From positions 364,574 through 428,573 of the forward strand of contig NZ_MRCQ01000003.1 of NCBI RefSeq assembly GCF_002304005.1: a DNA stretch of 64,000 nucleotides. The letters run 5' to 3'. The stretch's first letter is position 1, and the number at the start of each line of letters is the position of its first letter. Shown piece after piece: positions 11,901 through 19,750 of this stretch. Below the pieces are notes generated by a model. That model was not told the DNA's origin and did not search any database. It was given only the letters and a program-made list of their open reading frames with translations. A program made the translations under genes and the position numbers. Origin of the DNA: Flavobacterium sp. ACN6. GTDB taxonomy: Bacteria; Bacteroidota; Bacteroidia; Flavobacteriales; Flavobacteriaceae.

Positions 11901-12282
11901 CACTTTAAAAGGAGATCAATTAGAAAAAATCACTCCTAAAAATCCTTTAAAAACAGGAGATTTACTTACAGTCAGATTAATAATTACCGCCAAAGAAGAC
12001 ACTGAATATATCCATTTGAAAGATATGAGAGCTTCGTGTTTTGAACCTGTAAATGTTCTTTCAGAATATCAATACAAAGATCAACTAGGGTTTTATATGA
12101 GCACCAAAGATGCTGCAACACATTTCTTCTTTGATCAAATCAATAAAGGAACTTATGTTTTAGAATATGATATTCGAGTAAATAACAGCGGTGAATTTTC
12201 AAACGGAATAACTACTATTCAAAGTATGTATGCTCCGGAATTTACAAGTCACACAAAAGGGATTCGAGTGAAAGTTAATTAA
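5935..12282 (+). CDS. Alpha-2-macroglobulin family protein with TonB-plug-like insert
   Basis: Bacterial alpha-2-macroglobulins are periplasmic or surface proteins thought to trap proteases. The 2115-residue product has a Sec signal peptide (cut near FGQQ, residue 18), an N-terminal helical extension, MG domains including the MG2-like part with the motif RAIYRPGQTVYYKG, then the A2M domain (AWKLRLFAHNKD). The thioester motif CAEQ is at residues 1571-1574, so a reactive thioester can form. C-terminal to it is the alpha/alpha toroid (GGFSWFAGG) and a receptor-binding-like domain. Residues about 1255-1335 resemble a TonB-dependent receptor plug (LYVIDGE ... YGPRGKDGAIIITT). Single-gene unit ending in a bidirectional terminator. 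Confidence 0.93.
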   Translation: MKNILFVFLLISTVLFGQQNDKKWAKAIAFENEGKIKSANEVVAKIYKRSVSKKDEVQMIKCFFYQSKYLQVLDENSKSKIIENLKTDINRVSIPSKAILNLIYAKYLKDYSDYDYTIVMDSTEVEVDEAATVVDSAAVVDYGDTAIDSVEVPHSDYVPQISTPEEDNVLAFEKTLENEAVLKATPLSKYEAIFEFSSLEKFKEETLWDFLLKENIEFYTEKINSWDIRASDFLVYKEQLLGNSALFTKLNLDFIEDANIKKVLSLYQKKETNKPSLKNQFDRAKFCYTYLTKDPFDYYAFLDKLEKQVKDKDLIQDIKLDKAIFLTDNASKKTKPNNNIEALVILEEIIKINDKSNIAKIASIQKKQILTKELSIELLQNSYKNENTRALIRFKNINSAIVSFYKIAQSKTVEFYDLSEIKKDSLVNSILKKQTKISSETYNLPNKNDYYESSTEIILPKLEIGHYLVYVESDSEIKNKKAEGYQIITVSNLSTLVSKNDQTETYQVLHRKTGKPLENVTIEFATKIVKTDASGKASFEVSSNDLYYGIVKLSKGNDTIVFHKNYIRNTEIYKLSSDEKPSGKVQFYLDRAIYRPGQTVYYKGIAIQKNNNKTSINANTSFKILVTDVNYQNIKEFEIKTNEYGSFSGEFILPKNGLTGSFHIKAQRPDKIADSNIDYWNNVQLENSTQYFTVEEYKRPKFEVTFDTKKESSQLNQPIKVKGNAIAFVGSNISDAIVKYSVTRYTTFSRNYYGGDNNETLAVGETKTDASGKFSIDFTALPPKNNLKEKLPVFNYKIEATVTDINGETHSAETTVKIGYHDLILNAQIPNKIETKNKNEIILNSTNLNGEFLAAKGEIKLYFVSPLSNKFKSRVLDEPEVQTISDQELEKLFPYEILKEDTLSKSNKTLLFSKNIDTQKDKKLVLDFISNYKSGNYQIVFSARDSFDNPIETTTNFSLKQSKDKFNPSKLFTAEQLNNDPKKDGFVLLKLLSVIPELYITANANYNNKVYFENNIYLQNHETTVKIPLKNEFENQVRLTFESVFENDAFTTDLSVALKTQQPKLEWSVESFRSKLQPGTAENWSFKLNGLYTKNEAEVLASMYDSSLDQFAKEDWNPLNVNRYNYNSAIYKTKVGFDVTYLSVENLNERLPFSRLTNEEIRLKWFGFNFYNSRYGQALGITIADIKDKKVGSETIKGDPDAVLTVDEPVGAGAVNEIVVDSAAANVSMVKFVKPVVAHAQETTENPEYYYQTNKIKFIPGKKIISGLTSIAIDSSILYVIDGEISSQINFEKINPEDLLSIDYLTPKEASLAYGPRGKDGAIIITTKSAVEALNQVKARKNLSETAFFFPNLRTDSKGKVSFNFTSPEALTAWKLRLFAHNKDAVSGYLEKSVITQKELMVMPNFPRFFREKDTIVISAKISNVTAEAKTGIASLQFFDAVTMMPIDAKMLNAKNIRNFTIPAYGNTTANWTITIPEGLQGIQYKIVAKAGNFSDGEENILPVLTNNMLVTESIPIWVRENSTKEYTFENLKNNNSTTLRNHQFTFEYTSNPTWIAIQSLPYLMEYEHECAEQTFARYYANALASEIISSNPKIAAVFEDWRKNGKPISKLEENEELKSLILAETPWLNDAQSEDEKKKNLSLLFDLEKMKISQEAAFEKLKQKQKPSGGFSWFAGGYESEYITRHILAGLGHLGKLTKNETLKSDEITKTGIPFLDNKFLEYYKSRTKNLKTTDKLIWINPYSDLHYLYTRSFYLEKYPLSDTLKKATKLYLETAKKDWLNYSLYEKGLAALTLNRFGEKESAKKIIESLKETASNNEDWGMYWIANKSGWYWYQAPIETQALLIEAFAEVANDTKSVDAMKVWLLKNKQTKNWPTTKSTTEAIYALLMQGTNWLSVKDNTIIKLGDEKIMTKKLSENEKEAETGYIKLNWKAEEVKKEMATISVQNKSKIPGFGGVYWQYFEDLDKIKNNTGSVLSVSKELYLKKNTLKGDQLEKITPKNPLKTGDLLTVRLIITAKEDTEYIHLKDMRASCFEPVNVLSEYQYKDQLGFYMSTKDAATHFFFDQINKGTYVLEYDIRVNNSGEFSNGITTIQSMYAPEFTSHTKGIRVKVN

Positions 12283-12286
12283 TAAA

Positions 12287-12318
12287 ATCCCAATTTTTAA
12301 ATTCCAAATTCCAAGGAA
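12287..12318 (+). repeat. AATTCC-type short repeat
   Basis: Short run of AAATTCCAAATTCC directly after the alpha-2-macroglobulin stop; same motif as the other AATTCC repeats in the window. Confidence 0.6.
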
Positions 12319-12328
12319 ATGAGATAAA

Positions 12329-12362
12329 AAAACCTAACAGTTTTAATCCTGTTAGGTTTTGA
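12329..12362. terminator. Bidirectional terminator between A2M and S46 peptidase genes
   Basis: A perfect 12-bp stem AAAACCTAACAG / CTGTTAGGTTTT with an 8-base loop lies between convergent genes; the T-rich arms serve both strands. Confidence 0.88.
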
Positions 12363-12414
12363 ATTTTTATTTTACATCGAACTATATAATCCCAATAGTT
12401 TCCATTTTTTTAAC

Positions 12415-12450
12415 AATTTGGAATTTGGGATTTATAAATTGGAATTTAAA
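12415..12450 (+). repeat. GGAATT-type short repeat
   Basis: TTTGGAATTTGGGATT followed by ATTGGAATTT, in the opposite orientation to the copy at 12287-12318. Together the two copies flank the terminator hairpin and could extend its stem. Confidence 0.6.
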
Positions 12451-12455
12451 TCAGA

Positions 12456-14603
12456 TTATTTCACAATCGTCAATTCGTCAATAATGTTTTTAGCTCCAGC
12501 GTATTTGTCAATAATCCAAAGTACATAACGAATATCAACATTGATGGTTCTTTGTAATTTAGGATCAAAAATAACGTCTCCTGCCATAGCTTCGATGTTA
12601 CCATCAAAAGCAATTCCGATTAACTCTCCTTTTCCGTTAAGAACCGGCGAACCAGAGTTTCCTCCTGTAATATCATTATCCGTTAAAAAGTTAACTGGCA
12701 TATATCCTGCTTTATCAGCATATTGTCCGTAATCTTTTTTCTTGTTCAATTCTAATAAACGAGATGGTAAATCAAATTCTTGATCTCCTGCTTTGTATTT
12801 TTTCACCATACTTTCCATTGTAGTATAGTTATTAATTTTAGCATCATCATTACGAGTATCTGCAGGTAAAGCGCGAACTTTTCCGTAAGTCAATCTTAAA
12901 GTTGAGTTTGCATCTGGATATTTAACTGCATTTAATTTTGATTCTCTTAAACCTTCAACCAATTTACGGTAAGCAGTTGCAAAACCATCATCAGCTTTTG
13001 CCTGATCGTCTGTTTTAGAACGGTATTTTGTCAACAAATCATTAGAAATAATATACAACGGGTCGTGTACAATTGCTAATGGTTTTGGATCTGCCAAAAA
13101 TGCTAATACTTTTTCTTTATTTGTAAAATAACTAATTTCTGCTGCTTTTGCTACATCTGCAGTAAAATCACCATTATTTGCCGCTTTCATTTTTGCAACT
13201 TCTGAAGCAAGTCCGTATTCAGCAGCTTTAGAAGCATATAAATTCAATTGTGCAGTTAAAACATCTTTTTCTAATGGAGCGTAAAACTCGCCATAGATGC
13301 TTTCTACCAATGCATTAATTTTAGGAAGCATTTCTGCTTTCTTAGCATCATTTTCTTTGTAGTAAGCGATTAATGCATTTCCTAAGTTTGCAGGTCCTGT
13401 TGCATAACTAGAAGTACGTAAAAGTTGAGTCAAGTAATTATCATGACGCGCTTTTAAGTTTGTTTCTCTGTAATAATCGTTAATAGTAGGAATTACATTT
13501 TCGTACTTTTCTTTATGGGCAGGTTTAGTTGCCCACTCATAGAATTTATCTTCTTGTGCTGCCTTTGTATCAACAGTTCCAGCCTTTGTCAACGCATCGA
13601 TCATACCTTGACGGTTTTTCCAATAGTTAGCTGTCGAAGCATATTTAGAAGCATATTGTAAACGAACAGTTGCATCTTTATCCATATACTTTTTCATTTG
13701 GTCCATTCCGGTTTTTGCACCTTCAACCCAAGCAGGATAAGCATATTTAATATTTTGTTCGATTCCGCCGGCCGGCATCCAACGGTTTGTTCTACCTGGA
13801 TAACCCAAAATCATAGCAAAATCATTTTCTTTTACCCCTTTAATACTTACAGGTAAATAATGTTTTGGCTGCAAAGGCGCATTGTCTTTAGAATATGCTG
13901 CAGGGTTTCCGCTTTTATCAGCGTATACTCTAAACATAGAGAAATCTCCAGTTTGACGAGGCCACTCCCAGTTGTCTGTATCACCTCCAAATTTACCAAC
14001 GCTTTCAGGAGGAGTTCCCACTAAACGAACGTCTGTATAATCTTGGTAAACGAAATAGTAATATTCATTTCCTTGAAAGAAAGGACGAACAGAAACAGTA
14101 TATTTTCCGTTTTCGCTGTTTTCTTTTTCGATTAAGCTGATCTCTTGCTGAATAACTTTGTTTCTTTCTGTTTCTGTCATAGTATCATTTACTTTAGACA
14201 AAATTCTTTTAGAAACATCATCCATACGAACAAAGAAACGAACGTATAAAGATTTTGGTTTCATTTCAGCGCTTCTTTCTTTTGCCCAAAAACCATCTTT
14301 CAAATAGTTTTGTTCGGCAGATGAAAGTTCTGCAATTGCGTTGTAACCACAGTGGTGGTTTGTTAAAACCAAACCGTCTTTAGAAACGATTTCAGCTGTA
14401 CAACCTCCATTAAATTGTACAATTGCATCTTTTAAACTATGATTGTTAATGCTGTAAATTTCTTCGGCTGTCAATTGCAAGCCCATTTTTTCCATATCTC
14501 TATGGTTTAATCTTTCGATAAACATCAAGAACCACATTCCTTCATCGGCTCTTACTGGAAAAGCCATAAGGCACATGGTCAAGAATAAAACTATTTTTTT
14601 CAT
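12456..14603 (-). CDS. S46-family dipeptidyl peptidase (DPP7-like)
   Basis: S46 peptidases are periplasmic serine exopeptidases that release dipeptides from the N-terminus of peptides, feeding amino-acid-using Bacteroidota. The 715-residue protein has a signal peptide (cut near VRADE, residue 20), the catalytic-histidine motif TNHHCGY at residues 81-87 and the serine motif TGGNSGSP with Ser650. The residue 18 positions after the serine, which decides specificity in the family, is Gly668 (motif AFDGN). DPP11 enzymes for acidic P1 have Arg here; Gly predicts the DPP7 type with broad or hydrophobic P1 preference. Divergent from the barrel gene at 14915. Confidence 0.94.
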   Translation of the reverse strand: MKKIVLFLTMCLMAFPVRADEGMWFLMFIERLNHRDMEKMGLQLTAEEIYSINNHSLKDAIVQFNGGCTAEIVSKDGLVLTNHHCGYNAIAELSSAEQNYLKDGFWAKERSAEMKPKSLYVRFFVRMDDVSKRILSKVNDTMTETERNKVIQQEISLIEKENSENGKYTVSVRPFFQGNEYYYFVYQDYTDVRLVGTPPESVGKFGGDTDNWEWPRQTGDFSMFRVYADKSGNPAAYSKDNAPLQPKHYLPVSIKGVKENDFAMILGYPGRTNRWMPAGGIEQNIKYAYPAWVEGAKTGMDQMKKYMDKDATVRLQYASKYASTANYWKNRQGMIDALTKAGTVDTKAAQEDKFYEWATKPAHKEKYENVIPTINDYYRETNLKARHDNYLTQLLRTSSYATGPANLGNALIAYYKENDAKKAEMLPKINALVESIYGEFYAPLEKDVLTAQLNLYASKAAEYGLASEVAKMKAANNGDFTADVAKAAEISYFTNKEKVLAFLADPKPLAIVHDPLYIISNDLLTKYRSKTDDQAKADDGFATAYRKLVEGLRESKLNAVKYPDANSTLRLTYGKVRALPADTRNDDAKINNYTTMESMVKKYKAGDQEFDLPSRLLELNKKKDYGQYADKAGYMPVNFLTDNDITGGNSGSPVLNGKGELIGIAFDGNIEAMAGDVIFDPKLQRTINVDIRYVLWIIDKYAGAKNIIDELTIVK

Positions 14604-14914
14604 GTTATTTTGTTTAAGTGATGCGAATATAACTCATTTTCGCAAAAAAAATAAACAGAACATCAAAAAACAAAACATAATAAATCAATTACTGCATGAT
14701 TTTGCGAATTTCACAATTTTAGTAAGACAATAATAAAGTTTAAAATCTAAAAATAAAGACATAAAAACCATTAAAATTGTCCAATAAAATAATTTAAAAA
14801 TTTAAAATGTGAGATTATTTATAAAAATTAACTTTGAATTCAATATTTAACAATTAATATATTTCCTACAAAATGTTTTCATTTAAATTTGCGATCCAAT
14901 TAAATAAATGAAAA
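14604..14914. other. Divergent intergenic promoter region
   Basis: This 311-bp gap between divergent genes is very AT-rich. It holds a minus-strand -7 box TATATTCG (complement of 14624-14631) for the S46 gene and a plus-strand TAAATTTG box (14884-14891) for the barrel gene. I see no further gene or repeat. Confidence 0.6.
14884..14891 (+). promoter_or_regulatory. -7 promoter box of outer-membrane barrel gene
   Basis: TAAATTTG followed by C, matching TAnnTTTGC, 23 bases before the ATG at 14915. No clear TTTG -33 element at the usual spacing. Confidence 0.55.
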
Positions 14915-15445
14915 ATGAAAAAATTATTAACAGCGCTTGTTATATTAGTTACAACTATCGCAAGTGCACAAAAAAATTCCATCTTATTAGGTGGAAATGT
15001 TGGATTCTCTTCAGAGAAAATTGGTGATTCTAAATTGGAAAATTTTGAGTTCTCTCCAAAAGTTGGATATCAATTTTCGGAAAATTGGACAGTTGGTGTT
15101 GAAGGTTCTATTATGAATTTTAAAACTATAGGAACAGACAAAACTGAGAAATACAAAATTGGAAGTTTTGTACGTTATTCAACTCCACTTTCTGAATTAT
15201 TTGCTTTTTATGTAGACTTAGGTGCAGGATACCAAAACACTTCACTAAACAATGCAAAAGGAATGTATGCAAGTGTAACGCCAGCTTTATTTATCAATAT
15301 GAAAAATGGCTTTGGTCTTAATTTTTCTATTGGAGGTGTAAACTACGATAATCTTGACGGAAAAAATGATCCAAGACAACAACATTTAGGTTTTGATTTT
15401 GGAAAAACTTTAAACATTGGAGTTTCTAAAAACTTCGGATTATAA
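14915..15445 (+). CDS. Small outer-membrane beta-barrel protein
   Basis: The 176-residue product has a signal peptide (cut after ASAQ, residue 19) and a mature part of alternating polar/aromatic strands typical of 8-stranded OmpW/OmpA-like barrels (for example NWTVGVEGSIM, FYVDLGAGYQN, LNFSIGGVNYD). It ends with a terminal strand LNIGVSKNFGL, compatible with a barrel-assembly signal. Substrate unknown. Single gene with its own promoter and a terminator shared with obgE. Confidence 0.82.
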   Translation: MKKLLTALVILVTTIASAQKNSILLGGNVGFSSEKIGDSKLENFEFSPKVGYQFSENWTVGVEGSIMNFKTIGTDKTEKYKIGSFVRYSTPLSELFAFYVDLGAGYQNTSLNNAKGMYASVTPALFINMKNGFGLNFSIGGVNYDNLDGKNDPRQQHLGFDFGKTLNIGVSKNFGL

Positions 15446-15505
15446 CTTTAGGATTTAAGTTAAAAAGTAGATCCCATTATACTTTTTGTTTTCCGCGCAA
15501 AAAGT

Positions 15506-15539
15506 AAAAAACCCGGCAATTTACATTGTCGGGTTTTTA
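15506..15539. terminator. Bidirectional terminator between barrel gene and obgE
   Basis: Stem AAAAACCCGGCAAT / ATTGTCGGGTTTTT with a 4-base loop and a single G-U pair, placed between convergent genes, with T-run on both strands. Confidence 0.88.
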
Positions 15540-15557
15540 TGTATTATAAAGTATATG

Positions 15558-16559
15558 CTACTCGTTAAGCATTTTCCAAAGTTTATCTTTCAAATCAGTT
15601 AAACCTTGCTGTGCAACTGATGATATAAACATATACGGAACATCTTTGAATGTTACGTCTAGTTCTGCTTTCAATTCTGCCTTTAATTCATCGTCAAGCA
15701 TATCGCATTTAGAAATAACCAAAAGACGTTCTTTATCCAGCATTTCGGGATTATATTTGGTTAATTCGTTAACCAAAATATCATATTCTGCTTTAATATC
15801 CGGAGTATCAACTGGAACTAAAAATAGTAAAGTTGAATTACGCTCGATATGTCGCAAGAAATAATGTCCAAGACCTTTTCCTTCTGCAGCACCTTCAATA
15901 ATTCCAGGAATATCAGCAATTACGAAAGATTGGAAATCTCTGTAAGCCACAATTCCTAAATTTGGTTTTAGTGTTGTAAAAGGATAATCGGCGATTTTTG
16001 GTTTTGCCGAAGTTAAAACAGATAATAAAGTAGATTTTCCTGCATTAGGAAAACCAACTAAACCAACATCTGCCAAAACTTTAAGCTCCAGAATTACGTC
16101 TATTTCTACACCAAGTAAACCTGGCTGTGCGTAACGAGGTGTTTGGTTTGTTGAACTTCTAAAATGCCAGTTTCCTAAACCTCCTTTTCCTCCTCTTGCC
16201 AGAATTTGTTTTTCTCCGTGTTCTGTAATTTCAAAAAGTGTTTCGCCTGTTTCTTTGTCTTTTACAACAGTTCCCAACGGCACTTCAATAATTTTATCGT
16301 CTCCGTCTGCACCGGTACTACGGTCTCCACCACCGTCTCCACCGTGTCCAGCTTTGACGTGACGCGCAAACTTTAAATGAAATAATGTCCAAAGTCCTTT
16401 ATTCCCAACTAAATATACATGTCCTCCGCGACCTCCATCTCCTCCGTCTGGACCACCTTTCTCAATAAATTTCTCTCTATGTAAATGCGTAGATCCTTTT
16501 CCTCCTTTTCCCGAAGAAACATATATCTTAACGTAATCTACAAAATTCCCTTCTGTCAT
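15558..16559 (-). CDS. obgE: GTPase ObgE/CgtA
   Basis: Obg is an essential GTPase in late 50S ribosome assembly and stringent-response control. The 333-residue protein has the glycine-rich Obg fold first ([20 protein letters not shown]), then the G domain: G1 [10 protein letters not shown]3 DIPGIIEGA and G4 SKCD. There is no extra C-terminal domain, as usual in Bacteroidota. It is last in the minus-strand order hpt, adk, CNNM-like, obgE, but is separated from the CNNM gene by 350 bp of repeats, so it may have its own promoter. Confidence 0.96.
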   Translation of the reverse strand: MTEGNFVDYVKIYVSSGKGGKGSTHLHREKFIEKGGPDGGDGGRGGHVYLVGNKGLWTLFHLKFARHVKAGHGGDGGGDRSTGADGDDKIIEVPLGTVVKDKETGETLFEITEHGEKQILARGGKGGLGNWHFRSSTNQTPRYAQPGLLGVEIDVILELKVLADVGLVGFPNAGKSTLLSVLTSAKPKIADYPFTTLKPNLGIVAYRDFQSFVIADIPGIIEGAAEGKGLGHYFLRHIERNSTLLFLVPVDTPDIKAEYDILVNELTKYNPEMLDKERLLVISKCDMLDDELKAELKAELDVTFKDVPYMFISSVAQQGLTDLKDKLWKMLNE

Positions 16560-16635
16560 TTTTCTGAATTTCAGATTTTAGATTTTAAATTTTAGATTAC
16601 TCTAAATTCGTCCTCTAAATTCTATTGTTTTTAGT

Positions 16636-16903
16636 ACTCAGTCTCAGTCTCCGTTTTCAGTGCAAACTGCAAGTGAAAATTGAGACTGAAGACTATATTT
16701 TTATATTCCATCTCAGTCTAAATTTCCAGTATAACTGCGACTGAAAACCGAGACTGAAAACTCTTTTTTTTTTATATTCAATCTCAGTCTAAATTTCCAG
16801 TATAACTGCGACTGAAAACCGAGACTGAAAACTATTTTTTTTATATTCAATCTCAGTCTAAATTTCCAGCATAACTGCGACTGAAAACCGAGACTGAAGA
16901 CTT
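16636..16903. repeat. Tandem array of ~68-bp CAGTCT/AGACTG hairpin units
   Basis: Three close copies of a ~68-bp unit start near 16702, 16772 and 16840, with a more diverged partial copy from 16636. Each unit carries ATCTCAGTCTAAATTTCCAG near its start and ACCGAGACTGAA near its end, which can pair into a hairpin, then a T-run. The array fills the gap between the CNNM-like gene and obgE. Related GACTGAAAAC sequence occurs at 25995-26040, 28505-28565 and 60491-60555. Confidence 0.9.
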
Positions 16904-16911
16904 TTTTCTCT

Positions 16912-18186
16912 CTACTCTTTAAGCGCTTTCACAAGCACTTTATCAATTTTTACGCCGTCCATGTCAACTACTTCTAGGACGAATTTTTGCCAAAACAACT
17001 TCTCTCCTTCTTTTGGAATATGAGAAAGCTCAGTCATAATCATACCGCTTACCGTGTTTACTTCGTAATCGTTTGTCAATTCGTCTAACTCAAAATAAGT
17101 TAAGAAGTCGTGTAACGAATAATGTCCGTCAACCAGCCATGAACCGTCTTCTCTTTCTATAAGCTGGAATTCATCTTTATAAAATTCAGATGCATCTCCA
17201 ACTAGTGCTTCTAAGATATCGTTCAATGTAATCAAACCTTGAAAAACACCGTATTCATCTGAAACTAAAGCGTAATGAACGCCTGTTTTTTTGAAATTTT
17301 CCAGCGCTTTGTAAGCCGTTGTCTGTTCCATTAAATAAGGTGCATCAGAAACTATAGCGGACAAATCGAAATTATCATTTTCTATACTAGCGAAGATATT
17401 TTTTAGCGTTACTACTCCAACAATATCATCGTAATTATCATTATAAACTGGGTAAACAGTATGCAGATCTTGAACTACTAATTCTTTGATCTTTTCTTTA
17501 TCTGCTTTTAATGGCAGCATGTCAACCGATTTACGGTGCGTCATTAAAGAGTTTACTTTTCTATCGCCAATGTGAAAAACACGTTCCACAATATCTTGTT
17601 CAATTTCTTGAACTTCCCCAACTTCAGTTCCTTCTTTAATTATTGCTTTAATTTCTTCTTCAGTCACTTTTCCGTCGGCAGTTGGTTTGATCTGAAAAAC
17701 ATTCAATAAAAAATCTGTCGAAGAGGTTAACAGCCAGATAAAAGGTGCTGTTATTATCGAAATTACTTTCATTGGCATTGCAACCATTTTTGCAATTGCT
17801 TCTGGGTAATTTAATCCGATTCGTTTTGGAAGCAATTCTCCTAAAACCAACGAGAAGAAAGTTAAAATCACAACCACAATTCCAACCGCTACAGAATGTG
17901 CATAAGGTTTTAGAACTGCAAAACCGGCAACGAAAAGTTCAACATCTGCGGTTACTTTATCTCCAGAATAAATACCTGTCAAAATACCGATTAAGGTAAT
18001 TCCGATTTGTACTGTAGACAAAAATTTGTTTGGGGAATTGGCTAAATCAAGTGCTGTTCTAGCACTTTTATTGCCTTTTTTCGCCGCTGTTTCAAGCCTG
18101 TTTTTACGGGCCGAAATCAATGCGATTTCAGACATGGAGAAAACTCCGTTTAGTAGAATTAGAAAAAATATAATTAGTATTTCCAA
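16912..18186 (-). CDS. CNNM/HlyC-CorC family membrane protein
   Basis: The family (often labelled hemolysin) is linked to magnesium and cobalt transport or resistance. The 424-residue protein has the DUF21/CNNM membrane domain with about four helices over residues 1-185, two CBS domains at roughly 205-330 (THRKSVDMLPL; HYALVSDEYGVFQGLI) and a C-terminal CorC/HlyC FAD-like domain ending near 420. Located in the inner membrane. Lies between adk and obgE on the same strand but with repeat-filled gaps on both sides. Confidence 0.9.
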   Translation of the reverse strand: MEILIIFFLILLNGVFSMSEIALISARKNRLETAAKKGNKSARTALDLANSPNKFLSTVQIGITLIGILTGIYSGDKVTADVELFVAGFAVLKPYAHSVAVGIVVVILTFFSLVLGELLPKRIGLNYPEAIAKMVAMPMKVISIITAPFIWLLTSSTDFLLNVFQIKPTADGKVTEEEIKAIIKEGTEVGEVQEIEQDIVERVFHIGDRKVNSLMTHRKSVDMLPLKADKEKIKELVVQDLHTVYPVYNDNYDDIVGVVTLKNIFASIENDNFDLSAIVSDAPYLMEQTTAYKALENFKKTGVHYALVSDEYGVFQGLITLNDILEALVGDASEFYKDEFQLIEREDGSWLVDGHYSLHDFLTYFELDELTNDYEVNTVSGMIMTELSHIPKEGEKLFWQKFVLEVVDMDGVKIDKVLVKALKE

Positions 18187-18245
18187 TTGATAGGGGATTC
18201 GTTATAAAATGGTCTTGTTAAATGCAATTTGTACTCTTAATTTAT

Positions 18246-18382
18246 TCTAGCCCAGATGGAAGTGAAAAGCCCGGAGCTAAAAAAACTAATTTTTTCTGCC
18301 ATAAAACAGCGACCGGAGGAAGCTCGTTTTAGGGTTTGGAAAAATAGTTTTTTTAGCGAGGACTTGTAACGCACAGCTGGAA
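18246..18382. repeat. Structured intergenic element with 13-bp inverted arms
   Basis: Between adk and the CNNM gene, a perfect inverted pair GCTAAAAAAACTA (18276-18288) / TAGTTTTTTTAGC (18345-18357) encloses ~56 bases. The outer part begins TAGCCCAGATGGAAG and ends with AACGCACAGCTGGAA. This looks like a dispersed REP-like element; it may be distantly related to the TAGCCC-containing elements at 39783 and 60571. Confidence 0.7.
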
Positions 18383-18389
18383 AAAGCTT

Positions 18390-18962
18390 CTACAAATTAT
18401 CTATAACTGACGTTAAGCGCTCTGTAATTTGTTCAATTGTTCCGATACCGTCTACGGCATGAAACTTATTTTGTTCCTTGTAATATCCAATTAGCGGCGC
18501 TGTTTTCTCATTGTATTCCTGATATCTCACACGAATTTTCTCTTCGTCTTGGTCATCAGCTCTACCGCTTGTTTTTCCTCTTTCTAATAAACGTGCAACT
18601 AAAATTTCATCATCAGCCTCTAAAGCGATTGTTGCTGTTACGCTTGATCCAATTGTTGGTAAAAATTTATCTAAAGCCTCAGCCTGATCGATTGTTCTTG
18701 GATAACCGTCGAACAAAAATCCAGCTGTTTCAGGGTGTTTTTTTACCTCATCAATTAACATTGCAGTTGTTACTTCGCATGGAACTAATTCTCCATTATC
18801 CATAAAAACTCTTGCTTTTTTACCTAGTTCAGTGTCATTTTTTAAATTAAAACGAAAAATATCTCCTGTTGAAAGATGTGTTAAATTATATTTTTCTTTT
18901 AAAAATTCTGCCTGAGTTCCTTTTCCTGCTCCAGGCTTTCCAAATAAAACGATGTTAATCAT
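18390..18962 (-). CDS. adk: Adenylate kinase, short-lid type
   Basis: Adk interconverts ATP + AMP and 2 ADP in the cytoplasm. The 190-residue length and the short connection after LLERGKTSGRADDQ indicate the short-lid form without the zinc-type LID. The P-loop GKPGAGKGT is at residues 8-16, the AMP-binding motif is HLSTGDIFR, and DGYPRT precedes the LID. It follows hpt by 70 bp on the same strand, a common purine-nucleotide grouping in this phylum. Confidence 0.96.
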   Translation of the reverse strand: MINIVLFGKPGAGKGTQAEFLKEKYNLTHLSTGDIFRFNLKNDTELGKKARVFMDNGELVPCEVTTAMLIDEVKKHPETAGFLFDGYPRTIDQAEALDKFLPTIGSSVTATIALEADDEILVARLLERGKTSGRADDQDEEKIRVRYQEYNEKTAPLIGYYKEQNKFHAVDGIGTIEQITERLTSVIDNL

Positions 18963-19032
18963 AATTGAAATGAGTGTTGTTACTTCTAATTTTTTGTCAG
19001 AAGTTTTTAAATGAATATATAGTTGTGTTTTT

Positions 19033-19563
19033 TTATTCTGCTAATTTATAGACTTCTGTCAAGTTTCGTCCCAAACCATCGTAGTCTAAACCGTAGCCTA
19101 CAATAAATTTGTTTGGAATTCGAACTCCAACGTAATCTATCTTGATGTCTTTTTTATAAGCTTCTGGTTTAAAGAATAAAGTCGCAATTTTAAAATGCTT
19201 TACATTTCTTTCTTTAAACAAACGTTTCAATTCTTCGATCGTATTTCCGGTATCGATAATATCTTCTATAATTATAACCGTTCTTCCAGTCAAATCTTGG
19301 TTGATTCCTATTAATTCTTTAACAGAATTAGTAGTTTCGGTTCCTTCATACGATGCCATTTTGATAAATGAAACCTCGCATGGTTTTTTGTATTTTTTCA
19401 AAAAATCTGACACTACCATAAAAGCGCCATTTAAAACTCCAATAAAAATTGGTGTATCATCTCCAAAATCATCCTCTACCTGAGCCACCATTTTAGTTAA
19501 AGCAAAATCAATTTCTTTAGCCGAAATAAACGGAACAAATTGTTTATCGTGAAGTTGTATCAT
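19033..19563 (-). CDS. hpt: Hypoxanthine phosphoribosyltransferase
   Basis: Hpt salvages hypoxanthine and guanine using PRPP. The 176-residue size is standard. The PRPP-binding loop is VIIIEDIIDTGNT, and the flexible-loop region (SFIKMASYEGTE) and the purine-binding end (YVGVRIPNKFIVGYGLDYDG) are present. First gene of the minus-strand hpt-adk group. A TATCTTTG -7 box lies 25 bp upstream of the start on this strand. Confidence 0.96.
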   Translation of the reverse strand: MIQLHDKQFVPFISAKEIDFALTKMVAQVEDDFGDDTPIFIGVLNGAFMVVSDFLKKYKKPCEVSFIKMASYEGTETTNSVKELIGINQDLTGRTVIIIEDIIDTGNTIEELKRLFKERNVKHFKIATLFFKPEAYKKDIKIDYVGVRIPNKFIVGYGLDYDGLGRNLTEVYKLAE

Positions 19564-19587
19564 TATTTTTCATTTTAAAATAATGCA

Positions 19588-19595
19588 CAAAGATA
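19588..19595 (-). promoter_or_regulatory. -7 promoter box of hpt
   Basis: Minus-strand TATCTTTG matches TAnnTTTG, 25 bases before the hpt ATG. The -33 element is not clear. Confidence 0.5.
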
Positions 19596-19750
19596 CAGAA
19601 TTACAACTTAACTGCTTCTATCAAAATGGAGTGTATCCTGATATTTTTTACGAATGTTAAATATCAGTTAATAATTACAAATTATTTTTTGATGCCATTT
19701 TTAATTTGAGTAAATTGTTGTTGTATAAATATTTAACTCCAAAATTTCAA

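Noticed and set aside
16636..16903. Origin-like iterons
   Set aside because: No DnaA boxes or replication genes nearby; the units end in T-runs and resemble intergenic hairpin repeats found elsewhere in the window.
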